From assembly GCF_019793465.1 (NCBI RefSeq), contig NZ_JAILYJ010000001.1, positions 522,316 through 586,315 on the forward strand: a stretch of DNA of 64,000 nt, written 5' to 3'. The DNA is from Rhizobium croatiense (GTDB taxonomy: Bacteria > Pseudomonadota > Alphaproteobacteria > Rhizobiales > Rhizobiaceae). Positions 7,745-16,656 of this stretch are shown in pieces. Each line of letters opens with the position of its first letter. Position 1 is the first letter of the stretch. The position numbers and the translations under genes were made by a program. Under the pieces are notes generated by a model, which searched no databases, was not told the origin of the DNA, and was given only the letters and a program-made list of their open reading frames with translations.

Positions 7745-8886
7745 GCGAGGGACCTTTCCGGCACCGCCGCATGCAGCTCTTCGCGATAAGGCTTCGCCCC
7801 TTGCGGCAAGGCACGCTTGAGATAATAGCCGGGCTCCCGCCTCTGCCGCATGATCGCTTGAAACATCTCGCGATAGCCGTCCCAGATCGAGGTATTGGCG
7901 GGCGGCAGGTCGTGCTTGATCGCCTCGTGCAGCCTTGCCAGCGCATGGTAAGGCACCATCGGGAACATGTGGTGTTCGACGTGATAGCCCATGTTCCAAT
8001 AGATGAAGCGGCTGACCGGGTTCATATAGACGGTGCGCGAATTAAGCCTATGGTCGAGCACGTCTTCTGCGAGCCCACCGTGCTGGAGGAGCCCAGTCAT
8101 CACCATATGCCAACAGCCATAGATGCGCGGACCGCCGATCAGAAGAAGCGGGATCGCCGCCTTCCAACCGGCACCGGCGATGAGCAAGCCGATGCTGGTC
8201 AGCATAGCGGCTGCGTAGACTGCCATATGCACCCGCGCCCAGAACACCGCCTTGGGCCATTCGCTCTCGGGCACGTAGTCCTTCTCGTCCGGCGAGAGGG
8301 CCCCGGCCGCATTACGCGCGAGGGTCCTGAGGTTCTGCCAGACCTCGACCACGCCGGTATAGGCGAGCGCTTTCAGCGTCAGCGCAATTGGATGCATCCA
8401 GGCGATCTCAGGGTCTCGGCCGACAATGATTGTATCGGTATGGTGGCGGGCGTGGCTCCAGCGCCAGTTCACCGGGTTGCGTGCCACCTGGAACGAGCAG
8501 ATGTGATAAAGCACGTCATTCATCCAGCGCGTGCGAAAGGCGGTGCCGTGACCGCATTCGTGCCAGCGTGCATCGCAGGCCGAGCCATACATCACCCCAT
8601 AGGAAAACCAGAACGGCACCGCCCACCAGCTGCCCCAGAACCAGATGCCGCCAGCCGCAAAAACCACGTGGAGAACTGCCCATAGAATCGTGTCGCGGAT
8701 CGCCGGCTGGTCGCTGCGCTGCATCAGCTCCTTCATCAGCTTGCGCGGCACTTCCGTGTGATACCATTCGGCCGCCACCAGACCCGCCTCGACGGCTTGC
8801 CTAGCGGAAGCACCGGTCAAACCGTAGTCGCGGGGGAAGGCGGCAGACGGCCCGCTTGTTTCCATGTTGGCCGAATTGGCGCTCAT
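7741..8886 (-). CDS. Membrane fatty-acid-desaturase-family di-iron oxygenase (MocD-like)
   Basis: 381-residue integral membrane protein with the three histidine boxes of the desaturase/hydroxylase superfamily: HECGH at 109-113, HARHH at 145-149 and HVEHH at 302-306, plus LQHGG near 268. Hydrophobic spans occur around 65-105 and 220-252. The ATG at 8886 has a good GGAGATGATCGC ribosome site; an upstream in-frame ATG would add 36 atypical residues. It is the first gene of the operon and faces the LacI gene. With its Rieske partner and a sugar importer, it more likely oxidises or O-demethylates a polar cyclic substrate than a lipid. That role is inference by analogy with MocD. Confidence 0.85.
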   Translation of the reverse strand: MSANSANMETSGPSAAFPRDYGLTGASARQAVEAGLVAAEWYHTEVPRKLMKELMQRSDQPAIRDTILWAVLHVVFAAGGIWFWGSWWAVPFWFSYGVMYGSACDARWHECGHGTAFRTRWMNDVLYHICSFQVARNPVNWRWSHARHHTDTIIVGRDPEIAWMHPIALTLKALAYTGVVEVWQNLRTLARNAAGALSPDEKDYVPESEWPKAVFWARVHMAVYAAAMLTSIGLLIAGAGWKAAIPLLLIGGPRIYGCWHMVMTGLLQHGGLAEDVLDHRLNSRTVYMNPVSRFIYWNMGYHVEHHMFPMVPYHALARLHEAIKHDLPPANTSIWDGYREMFQAIMRQRREPGYYLKRALPQGAKPYREELHAAVPERSLA

Positions 8887-9322
8887 GCGATCATCTCCGG
8901 TGGCGGGAACAAATGCTGCGCTGAAAGCGACTGACCGGTCCCGCTCAGGCCGTTCACCTGTATTGCCGCCGGCACCTCGGATCGCTCCGGACACATCACC
9001 CGTTCGCCCCTACATCCTATTCATCACACAGGGCCGCTGCGAGATCTGCCGATCCTCGGCCTTCCTACCATGATGTTGTAACAACCCTGATGCCAAACTG
9101 GGCTGCCGATAGAAGCTTCGCAACTCAATATCACATCAAATCACATCAGTTGCTTCCTCCCATATTGATTGGATTTCAGCGAAACTCTTGGTAATTATCG
9201 TATTTGAGAAGCTCATTTCCTTTCGCGGCACTTATTGATGTTGCAGTGGGATATGATGTGATTAGCCTCATCTTTTGATGTAACAAAACGGTATTTCCCT
9301 CAACTTTGCAAAGGGAAGGATC
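8887..9322. promoter_or_regulatory. Divergent control region of the desaturase operon and the LacI gene
   Basis: 436 bp without a gene. It holds six copies of the hexamer ACATCA/TGATGT: 8993, 9071, 9133, 9143, 9254 and 9276. Two lie in a 10 bp-period direct repeat ATCACATCA (9130-9138, 9140-9148) and one is in inverted orientation (9254-9262). There are also palindromes GTTGT-A-ACAAC (9075-9085), TTTTG-N6-CAAAA (9273-9288) and CTTTGCAAAG (9304-9313), the last next to the LacI ribosome site. These are candidate operators for the LacI-family regulator and perhaps a second factor. Confidence 0.55.
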
Positions 9323-10348
9323 ATGAAGAAAACGACGATTTCCGATATCGCCCGGACGTCTGGCCTCTCGACTGCAACAGTCGATCGAGCATTGAACGAC
9401 CGTGGTGGTGTCAGTGCCGCCAATCGCCAGAGGGTATTTCGCGCCGCGAAGGAACTGGGCTATCTGCCGACCGAGGGGATGCTTGCCTTGCCCTCGCGCC
9501 CCGCGCATCTGGAGTTCTTCATCCCCTTTGAGCACAACTCATTCATGCAGGACGTCGCCAGGAAGATCACCACCTTCGCGTCATCCCTGCCGCTCGTGGC
9601 GTCGTGCAATGTCACGGCACTCGACGGCATCGACCCTGACGCGCTCGTAGCGGCGCTGGAAGGTCTGCCGCTCCGGACCAACGGCGTCGGCGTGATTGCG
9701 GTCGACCATCCTAAGACGCGGCATGCGATCCGGCGATTGTGCGAATCCGGCGTCCGCGTCGTGACCATCGTGACGGATGTTCTCTCGACCCCGCGCTCTG
9801 CCTTCGTCGGCGTCGATAATCTGGTGGCGGGGCGAACCGCCGCGCTGATCATGGGCCTCACGTCGCGTGAGAAGAAGGGATCGATAGGACTGTTCCTCGG
9901 CTCGCGAACGCTCCACGGACACCAGCAGCGGGAATATGGATTCCGGACGTTGCTGGAGGAGCAATTCAAGCATCTGACGATCCTTCCTGCCATCGAAACC
10001 CGTGACGAGAACAAGCTGTCCCAGCCGGCGATGGAACGGATGCTACGCGACACCGACGATCTCGTCGGCGTCTATTGCGTCGGCGCAGGCAGGGCCGGCA
10101 TCGCCGAAGTTCTGCAAGCAGCGAAAGGAAACAAGCGTCCCTTCGTCATCATGCATGACCTCACTGACGCGACGCGGGCATGGCTGGCAGAAGATCTGAT
10201 CGACGTCGTGATCGACCAGAATGCGCGCCTGATTGGCGAGCAGGTTGTCATAAGGCTCCTCGGCTCGATCGCGGCAAGCACGCCGACCCTTTCTTTGAAG
10301 AACATCGAGCCACGGATCATCTTTCGCGAGAATATCCCACTCGTTTGA
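9323..10348 (+). CDS. LacI-family transcriptional regulator
   Basis: 341 residues. The N-terminal LacI helix-turn-helix reads TTISDIARTSGLSTATVDRAL at 4-24 with the hinge region RVFRAAKELGY near 38-48. The ligand-binding domain is of the sugar-binding-protein type (VGVDNLVAGRTAALIMG near 162, GSIGLFLGSRTLHGHQQRE near 185). The start has a strong aaagggaagg ribosome site. It is divergent from the desaturase operon and so probably its repressor, with the imported compound or a breakdown product as effector. Confidence 0.93.
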   Translation: MKKTTISDIARTSGLSTATVDRALNDRGGVSAANRQRVFRAAKELGYLPTEGMLALPSRPAHLEFFIPFEHNSFMQDVARKITTFASSLPLVASCNVTALDGIDPDALVAALEGLPLRTNGVGVIAVDHPKTRHAIRRLCESGVRVVTIVTDVLSTPRSAFVGVDNLVAGRTAALIMGLTSREKKGSIGLFLGSRTLHGHQQREYGFRTLLEEQFKHLTILPAIETRDENKLSQPAMERMLRDTDDLVGVYCVGAGRAGIAEVLQAAKGNKRPFVIMHDLTDATRAWLAEDLIDVVIDQNARLIGEQVVIRLLGSIAASTPTLSLKNIEPRIIFRENIPLV

Positions 10349-10434
10349 AGCAGAGTGATTCCATGACGGGTTGTTTCGCCGGCAGGCGTTGCACTTTCTG
10401 CTATGCCATGCCAGAAAATGCGCGATAGTGGAAT

Positions 10435-11838
10435 GTGGCCGAGTCGGGGGTTCCATTGAGTTTGAGTTTGGCAAAGATAGAAGAGCTTGCCCCGGATCAA
10501 GGCTCGCTCGCCGCAGCCAAGAAGCTTCTCAAACCCTCGAGCTGGCCGACGCTCGCCCAGGACGGATCGGGCCTCATCTGGGGCGAATGCCAAGGCTCCG
10601 GCGCCACGCCCTACAGAATTTCCGTCACCGAACCCGATGCCGGCTACAAATGCAGTTGCCCCAGCCGGAAGTTTCCCTGCAAGCATTCGCTCGCCTTGAT
10701 GTGGATGCGCGCTGACGGCAAGGTCGATTTTGCGACCGGAACGGCGCCGGACTGGGTGAACGACTGGCTGTCGCGCCGACGCGGACCTTATGCGGGCGCT
10801 CCAGCAGCCGGCGCCGATAGACCCAAAGCGTCGATCGCTGCGACCGATGAAATCGAGGCGGTGGTTGATCCGAAGGCGGAGGCCCGCGCAGCGGCGGCTC
10901 GGGAACGCAACCGGCTTGAGCGCGAGACGTCGATCGCCAACGGCCTCGACGAACTCAATACCTGGATTGCCGACCAGATGGATGCTGGTTTCGCCGCCTT
11001 TCCGGCCAAGGCAACGGCTACCTGCCGGGTAATGGCTCAGCGCCTGTTTGACGCCAAGGCCTCCGGCCTGGCGCTCCGGGTCGATACCATTCCCGCGCGG
11101 CTTTTCGCCCGCGCGGAGGCGGCCCGCCCGATTGCCGCCATTCAGGAGCTCGGCACGCTGCATCTCCTGGCCGAGGCCTATCGGCGACAGGATGGCCTGT
11201 CCGAGCCTCTGCGCCAGGATATCAGGCAGATGATGGGCTGGAACCTCACGCGTGAAGCGCTGCTTGATGATGAACGGGCGCTGCGCGTTTCCGGCGCGTG
11301 GCGAGTTTGGGCGACCCGCAGCGAGGTGCAGCCGGATAAGCTCCGCCGGATCGAAACCTGGCTTCACGGTAGCGACAGGCATGCGGTGCTCATTGAATAC
11401 GTCCCGGTTTCGACGGGCGCCTCCTCAAGCGGCTACAGCGTTGGCGATAGTTTTGAAGCGGAGTTGATCTTCTATCCGTCGAGCGTGCCATTGCGCGCGC
11501 TCATCGCCAGCCAGGCAACCGGCAGCGCCATGTCCGACGCTCCGCTGGCGCTTCCGCCGCACGATCTCGCCGACGCCTATGGCCTCTATGAGGAGGCCTT
11601 GATCGAAAAACCCTGGCTCGGAGACTATCCTATCATGTTTCGTGGGGCGCGGCTCAGGCGCTCTGGCGAAAACATCTATCTCAGCGGACATGGGATCAGT
11701 CTTCCGCTTGCGCAATCGCAATCGGCGGCAAGCTGGCCGCTCCTGCAACTCGAGGCGATCGACGGCGCCGGGCTTTGGAATGGCACCGAGCTGACGCTCT
11801 GCTGGTCGGAAACGGCGCTTGGGCGGTGGACTGCATGA
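10435..11838 (+). CDS. SWIM zinc-finger protein, first gene of the MoxR-VWA cassette
   Basis: About 467 residues starting at GTG 10435. A TTG at 10456 with GGGGG five bases upstream is an alternative start. The SWIM zinc ligands are Cys73 and Cys75 (C-S-C) and Cys82 and His84 (C-K-H), a fold that usually binds nucleic acid or protein. The segment from about 110 to 165 is Arg/Ala-rich and looks like a linker; the remaining C-terminal region is unrecognised. SWIM proteins at the head of MoxR/VWA clusters recur in bacteria but have no established function. The gene ends with an ATGA overlap into the next one. Confidence 0.8.
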   Translation: MAESGVPLSLSLAKIEELAPDQGSLAAAKKLLKPSSWPTLAQDGSGLIWGECQGSGATPYRISVTEPDAGYKCSCPSRKFPCKHSLALMWMRADGKVDFATGTAPDWVNDWLSRRRGPYAGAPAAGADRPKASIAATDEIEAVVDPKAEARAAAARERNRLERETSIANGLDELNTWIADQMDAGFAAFPAKATATCRVMAQRLFDAKASGLALRVDTIPARLFARAEAARPIAAIQELGTLHLLAEAYRRQDGLSEPLRQDIRQMMGWNLTREALLDDERALRVSGAWRVWATRSEVQPDKLRRIETWLHGSDRHAVLIEYVPVSTGASSSGYSVGDSFEAELIFYPSSVPLRALIASQATGSAMSDAPLALPPHDLADAYGLYEEALIEKPWLGDYPIMFRGARLRRSGENIYLSGHGISLPLAQSQSAASWPLLQLEAIDGAGLWNGTELTLCWSETALGRWTA

Positions 11839-13247
11839 ACTTGACCAGCCTGAAGAACGAGATCCTGCCGAAGCTTCTGTCCGGTACCCGGAGCGGTTTG
11901 CCGCTCGATCGTATCGGCGCCACCGATCCGCTGCAGGCGCTGGCGCTTGCTGGCCAGGCATTGCGGTTCGACCGTCCGCCGCCGCCGGGACAGTTCCAAA
12001 CCGAGGAGGCTATCACCGATCATGCCGCAATCCTGCCGGGTGCGGCAAGGAAGCTCTTGCTTCGGCTGCTTTCCGGCAAGAACCAGGCGTCCGCTCAACT
12101 GTCCGCGGCAATCGTCCAAAAGCTTGCCGAAAAGAGGCTCCGGCTGCATCCGTTCGACCTGCCTAGGCTCGAATCGTTCGTGAAGGCCCATGCCGAAAAT
12201 CTTGGAGCGGAAGCGCTCGCCTTTTCCGATCGTGAAACGCCGGTCGCGCAGAAGCAGAACTACTTCGCGCCGGACAGCCTGAGCGATGACACCTGGATGC
12301 TTGCGGCGCCGGCCGTGAAAGCCGGCTACATCAGCGGCCGCAGAGCTTCCGATCCGGATGCGGCGCGGGCGATGGTCGAGGCGGTCTGGGCCTCGGAGAA
12401 TGCCGATAGCCGCATGCGCCTTCTCGCCGCTCTCAGGAATAGTCTGTCGGAAAGAGATGCGCCGTTTCTGAGGAGCCTGGAGAAGGACCGCGCGCCACGC
12501 GTTCGCGAGCTCGCCCAGCGGCTGCTCGTCCGGTTGCCGGGGTTCGAAGGGGACGATCCGGCTTTGCGCGCAGCTTTGGAACGCATCAAGGTTTCCAAGA
12601 CCGGGCTGATTTTCAAAAAGGCCGCCCTGTCGCTCGACGTGCCCGCCACCGTCCGAGATTTTACGAAGATGAGCTGGCTCAACGAGACCTTTGGCCCAGT
12701 CGGTCTGGAGGTTCTTGCCGACGCCTTGTCGATGACGGTAGATGGCGTAGTGGCTGCCGCCGAGAAGCAAGGCGACCTCCTGGCCGCGCTGCTTTTCATG
12801 GCGACGCAGGATAAGCGGCTGGATATCGTCAAGGTGATCACCGAGCGCCATCTCCTCAACGGTTGGGAAGCCTTTCACCAGCTCGATAGCGAAATGCTGG
12901 CTGATTATTCCGGTGATATGCGGCAGCTCTGGATCGAATACATCTTTCGGCCGGGCAGGTGGGCGGCCGACACGTCGCCTTGGGCGATGCGGGGGATGGC
13001 GCAATGGCTGGGAGGGCAGACGACGGAAAACGTCTTCGGCGAGATCCTGCGCTCTAAGCCGTGGCAGGCGTTGCGCGGGGAAAGTGGGCGCTTCGAAGCC
13101 GATATCGCCGACAGCATGGCCGTCATGTGCCCGTCATCGATGCGTTCGACGCTGCGCGCCGAGCTTGCCGGGCTCGATCCCGCCAAAAGCAGCAATGCCA
13201 TTCTTTTCCTCGACCTCATGGACAGCCTGGAGACCGCAAATGCCTGA
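11835..13247 (+). CDS. DUF5691-type helical-repeat protein
   Basis: 470 residues, no signal peptide or membrane span. The sequence is rich in amphipathic helices with Leu/Ala spacing (for example LLAALRNSLSERDAPFLRSL and ARPRVREL-like ARVRELAQRLL stretches), suggesting a HEAT-like repeat scaffold. Position between a SWIM protein and a MoxR ATPase fits the DUF5691 family found in the same gene order elsewhere. The ATG at 11835 overlaps the SWIM stop (ATGA), and a longer frame would run back into that gene. Function unknown; probably a structural partner of the ATPase. Confidence 0.65.
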   Translation: MNLTSLKNEILPKLLSGTRSGLPLDRIGATDPLQALALAGQALRFDRPPPPGQFQTEEAITDHAAILPGAARKLLLRLLSGKNQASAQLSAAIVQKLAEKRLRLHPFDLPRLESFVKAHAENLGAEALAFSDRETPVAQKQNYFAPDSLSDDTWMLAAPAVKAGYISGRRASDPDAARAMVEAVWASENADSRMRLLAALRNSLSERDAPFLRSLEKDRAPRVRELAQRLLVRLPGFEGDDPALRAALERIKVSKTGLIFKKAALSLDVPATVRDFTKMSWLNETFGPVGLEVLADALSMTVDGVVAAAEKQGDLLAALLFMATQDKRLDIVKVITERHLLNGWEAFHQLDSEMLADYSGDMRQLWIEYIFRPGRWAADTSPWAMRGMAQWLGGQTTENVFGEILRSKPWQALRGESGRFEADIADSMAVMCPSSMRSTLRAELAGLDPAKSSNAILFLDLMDSLETANA

Positions 13248-14322
13248 AGCCCAACTTCGCCGTCCTGCAGAGCAGATCTACGCTGGCGAACTGGCCGCCC
13301 TTGCGAAGGGCGACGACCGTCCCCGACCCGCCAACTGGAAGCTCTCTCCGCAGGCGGTCGTTACCTATCTCCTTGGCGGAAAGGCATCCGATGGAACGCC
13401 GGTATCAGCCAAATACGTCGGAAACCGGCGACTGATCGAAACGGCCGTCGCCACGCTCGCGACGGACCGGGCGCTGCTGCTGCTTGGCCTGCCGGGGACG
13501 GCGAAATCCTGGGTTTCCGAACATCTGGCCGCGGCGATATCAGGTTCGTCGCAACGCCTGATCCAGTGCACGGCCGGCACGGACGAAAATCAAATCCGCT
13601 ATGGCTGGAACTATGCCTTGCTCCTGGCCAAGGGGCCGTCGCCGGAGGCGCTGGTCAAGACGCCTTTGGTGCGGGCGATGGAGGAGGGAACGCTGCTCCG
13701 GCTCGAGGAACTGACCCGCATGGGCTCCGACGTGCAGGACACGCTGATCACGGTTCTTTCGGAAAAGATCCTGCCCGTGCCGGAGCTCGATACCGCGATC
13801 GATGCCGAACGCGGCTTCAACGTCATCGCCACGGCCAATAATCGCGACAAGGGCGTCAACGAGCTTTCCTCGGCACTGAAGCGGCGTTTCAACGTCGTGG
13901 TCCTGCCATCTCCGAACACGCTCGAAGAGGAGACCCAGATTGTCGTAAAGCGCGTCGGTGAGATCGGCACCAACCTCAGTCTGCCGCCGATCCAGCCCGC
14001 GGACAAGGAACTCGCCCGCGTCGTTACCCTGTTCCGTGAAATTCGGGACGGCAAGACCCTGAACGGCAAGACGAAACTGAAGACCTCGACCGGTACGCTG
14101 TCGACCGCCGAGGCGATCTCCGTCAGTGTTTCGGCCTGGGCGGAAGCCGCTCATTTCGGCGACGGCCGCATCGATGCCAATGCGCTTGCCACCAATATTG
14201 TCGGCGCGGTCGTCAAGGATCCGGTGCAGGATGGCGTCGCCTTGTCGGAATATCTCGAAACCGTGGTGCGCACCCGCGACGGCTGGCGCGATCTTTACGA
14301 GGCCATCCGCGAGGTGATCTGA
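13240..14322 (+). CDS. MoxR-family AAA+ ATPase
   Basis: 360 residues. Walker A is GLPGTAKS at 83-90. The Walker B region reads LLRLEEL near 148-154, with Glu where the usual Asp would stand. Sensor 1 is NVIATANNRD and the arginine-finger region is SSALKRRFN. It starts at ATG 13240, overlapping the previous gene by 8 bp. MoxR ATPases work as hexameric chaperones or remodelling machines together with VWA-domain proteins, and such a protein is encoded at the end of this operon. The atypical Walker B could alter hydrolysis. Confidence 0.9.
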   Translation: MPEAQLRRPAEQIYAGELAALAKGDDRPRPANWKLSPQAVVTYLLGGKASDGTPVSAKYVGNRRLIETAVATLATDRALLLLGLPGTAKSWVSEHLAAAISGSSQRLIQCTAGTDENQIRYGWNYALLLAKGPSPEALVKTPLVRAMEEGTLLRLEELTRMGSDVQDTLITVLSEKILPVPELDTAIDAERGFNVIATANNRDKGVNELSSALKRRFNVVVLPSPNTLEEETQIVVKRVGEIGTNLSLPPIQPADKELARVVTLFREIRDGKTLNGKTKLKTSTGTLSTAEAISVSVSAWAEAAHFGDGRIDANALATNIVGAVVKDPVQDGVALSEYLETVVRTRDGWRDLYEAIREVI

Positions 14323-14325
14323 ACC

Positions 14326-16656
14326 ATGAAGCGGAAGGCGCATCTCTTCGGCATCCGCCATCACGGGCCGGGTTCGGCGGCGCTTCTGAAGGGCGCGCTC
14401 GACGCGCTCGATCCCGCCTGCGTGCTGATCGAAGGGTCGACGGAAGGCGATGCGCTGATCCAGCATGCGGCGCTGCCTGGCATGAAGCCGCCATTAGCCA
14501 TGCTGTTTTACGCGGCCGATGAGGCCGCCAATGCCGTCTTCGCGCCTTTTGCGGAATTCTCTCCGGAATGGGTGGCCATGCAATGGGCGCTTGCTCACGG
14601 CCGCCCTGTCCGTTTCATCGACTGGCCGGCCGCCGTGTCCCTGGCGCTGACCAAAGCCGCCCGGGAGGAAGGGCTTGCCGCCCTCGAAAGGAAGGCGGCG
14701 GAGTTGGCAGAAAATAGCGACGGCGAAGATCCGGAGGAGGGCGCTCCGAAAGCCCCCACGATCCGCCTCGATCCTCTCGATCTGCTTGCCGAGGCCGCCG
14801 GATATGGTGATGGCGAGAGCTTCTGGAACGGATTGATCGAACAGCACGGCAGCGGCCAGTCGCCGCTTGAAATTTTCGCCGCCATAGAAGCGGCAATGAC
14901 GGAAGCGCGTCAACAGCAGGCGGATGCCGGCGGCATGAGCGATGCCGAATGGCTGCGTGAAAAGCGCCGTGAGGCCTTCATGCGTGGGCATATCGGGGAT
15001 GCGCTGAAGCAGCATGACGGCGAGGTCGCGGTCGTGATCGGCGCCTGGCATGTGGGTGGGCTGCGCGCCGAGACAACGGTCGCCGAGGACCGCGCCATCG
15101 TCAAGGATCTGCCGAAGGTGAAGGTGGAGGCGACCTGGGCGCCGTGGAGCGACGGACGGTTGAGCTACGCGTCCGGCTATGGCGCAGGCGTCATTTCGCC
15201 CGGCTGGTATCGGCATCTCTGGAGCCTCTATTCCAGCGATCGTCACGACGGGCCGGAAGCCTTTGCCGCCATCTGGCAGGCGCGGACGGCAGCTCTTTTG
15301 CGGCAGGAAGGTTTTGACGCTTCAACAGCCTCTGCCATTGAGGCGGCCCGCCTTGCGCTCGGGCTCGCCAGCATGCGGGGGCTGAGCGTGCCCGGGCTGG
15401 CCGAAATGCGGGATGCCTCGCTTTCCAGCCTATGCCATGGCGACGACATCCCGCTCGCGATGATCGAACGCAAGCTTTATATCGGCAGCCGGATCGGCGA
15501 GATCGACGAAGCGGTGCCGCAAATGCCGCTCGCCAAGGATTTCGAGCTGTGGTGCCGCAGGACCCGGCTGAAGCCGGAAGAAACGGCAAGCGAGATGAAG
15601 CTCGATCTGCGCAGCGAGGCGGGGCTGCTCAAATCGACCTTCCTGCACCGCCTCAACCTGATCGGCGTCCATTGGGGCCGGCTGATCGACGCGGAGGCCG
15701 GGCGCGGAACCTACCGCGAAATTTGGAGCCTCGCATGGTCGCCGGACATGTCCGTCGGGCTGGCGGAGGCGCTTGTCTGGGGCCTGACGATCGAACAAGC
15801 CGCAGCGGCGGCGACGATCGATCGAGGCAGAAGCGCGAACGGCATCGCGGGGCTTTCGGAGCTCGTGCGCGGCGCGCTGGTTGCCGATCTTCCCGAAGCT
15901 GCCAGCGCCTGTATCGACCTTCTGCAGGCCGCCGCCGTGCAGAACAACGACATCACCGATCTGATGAACGCGGTCGCGCCGCTCGTGCGCATTGTTCGCT
16001 ACGGAACCGCCCGCAAGCTGCCGGAGCTGGAGCTTCGTGCGCTGATCACCGCACTCAGCGTCGAAGTCAATGCGGGCGTCCGGATCGGTTCTCGCCAATT
16101 GGACGATGATGCCGTATCTCAGCGCATCATCGCCATGCGCGCCTATGACGAAGCTCTTGGCCTGTTTGGCGATCCCGCGCTGCTTGAGGAATGGCGGCGC
16201 CAGCTCGCCCTCCTGGTCGACGACGAGCAGGCGGCGGCGCCGGTCGTAGGCTTCAGTCTCCGCCGTCTGCATGACCTTAGCCTTTGGGACGAGCCGCGGA
16301 TCTCGGCTGCCTTCTCGCGGCAGATCGTGGGCGAGAGCCCCACACGGGCCGGCGCCTTCATCGAAGCCTTCATTTCGGGGTCTGCGGAGGTGCTGATCCA
16401 GGATCAGACGCTGCTCTTCCTCATCGACGAATGGCTCTGCGGGCTGGACGAGGAGGTTTTCGTGGAGAGCCTGCCGCTCTTCCGGCGTGCGCTGACCGGT
16501 TTCGATGCGGTTGGCCGCAAGCGGATCATGGAACGCATCGCCGGTGGAAGAAAGAAACGATCGGGCGCGCCTGATGTGATCGAGGACAACCCTGCCTTCG
16601 AACGGGCGCTGCCTTTGCTGAAGACGATCCTGGGAATGGACGCGCATGACTTCTGA
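14326..16656 (+). CDS. DUF5682-type protein (large cassette component)
   Basis: 776 residues, soluble. The N-terminus reads HLFGIRHHGPGSA (6-18), followed by VLIEGS with Glu36, RFIDWP near 96 and VIGAWHVGG with His242. The order of a His-containing loop, a Glu strand and a late G-x-W-H resembles TraB/TIKI and ChaN/EreA-type hydrolase folds, so a metal-dependent hydrolase is conceivable, but this is inference. The C-terminal 450 residues are helical and unrecognised. It lies 3 bp after the MoxR gene, and its end overlaps the VWA start by 11 bp. Confidence 0.7.
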   Translation: MKRKAHLFGIRHHGPGSAALLKGALDALDPACVLIEGSTEGDALIQHAALPGMKPPLAMLFYAADEAANAVFAPFAEFSPEWVAMQWALAHGRPVRFIDWPAAVSLALTKAAREEGLAALERKAAELAENSDGEDPEEGAPKAPTIRLDPLDLLAEAAGYGDGESFWNGLIEQHGSGQSPLEIFAAIEAAMTEARQQQADAGGMSDAEWLREKRREAFMRGHIGDALKQHDGEVAVVIGAWHVGGLRAETTVAEDRAIVKDLPKVKVEATWAPWSDGRLSYASGYGAGVISPGWYRHLWSLYSSDRHDGPEAFAAIWQARTAALLRQEGFDASTASAIEAARLALGLASMRGLSVPGLAEMRDASLSSLCHGDDIPLAMIERKLYIGSRIGEIDEAVPQMPLAKDFELWCRRTRLKPEETASEMKLDLRSEAGLLKSTFLHRLNLIGVHWGRLIDAEAGRGTYREIWSLAWSPDMSVGLAEALVWGLTIEQAAAAATIDRGRSANGIAGLSELVRGALVADLPEAASACIDLLQAAAVQNNDITDLMNAVAPLVRIVRYGTARKLPELELRALITALSVEVNAGVRIGSRQLDDDAVSQRIIAMRAYDEALGLFGDPALLEEWRRQLALLVDDEQAAAPVVGFSLRRLHDLSLWDEPRISAAFSRQIVGESPTRAGAFIEAFISGSAEVLIQDQTLLFLIDEWLCGLDEEVFVESLPLFRRALTGFDAVGRKRIMERIAGGRKKRSGAPDVIEDNPAFERALPLLKTILGMDAHDF

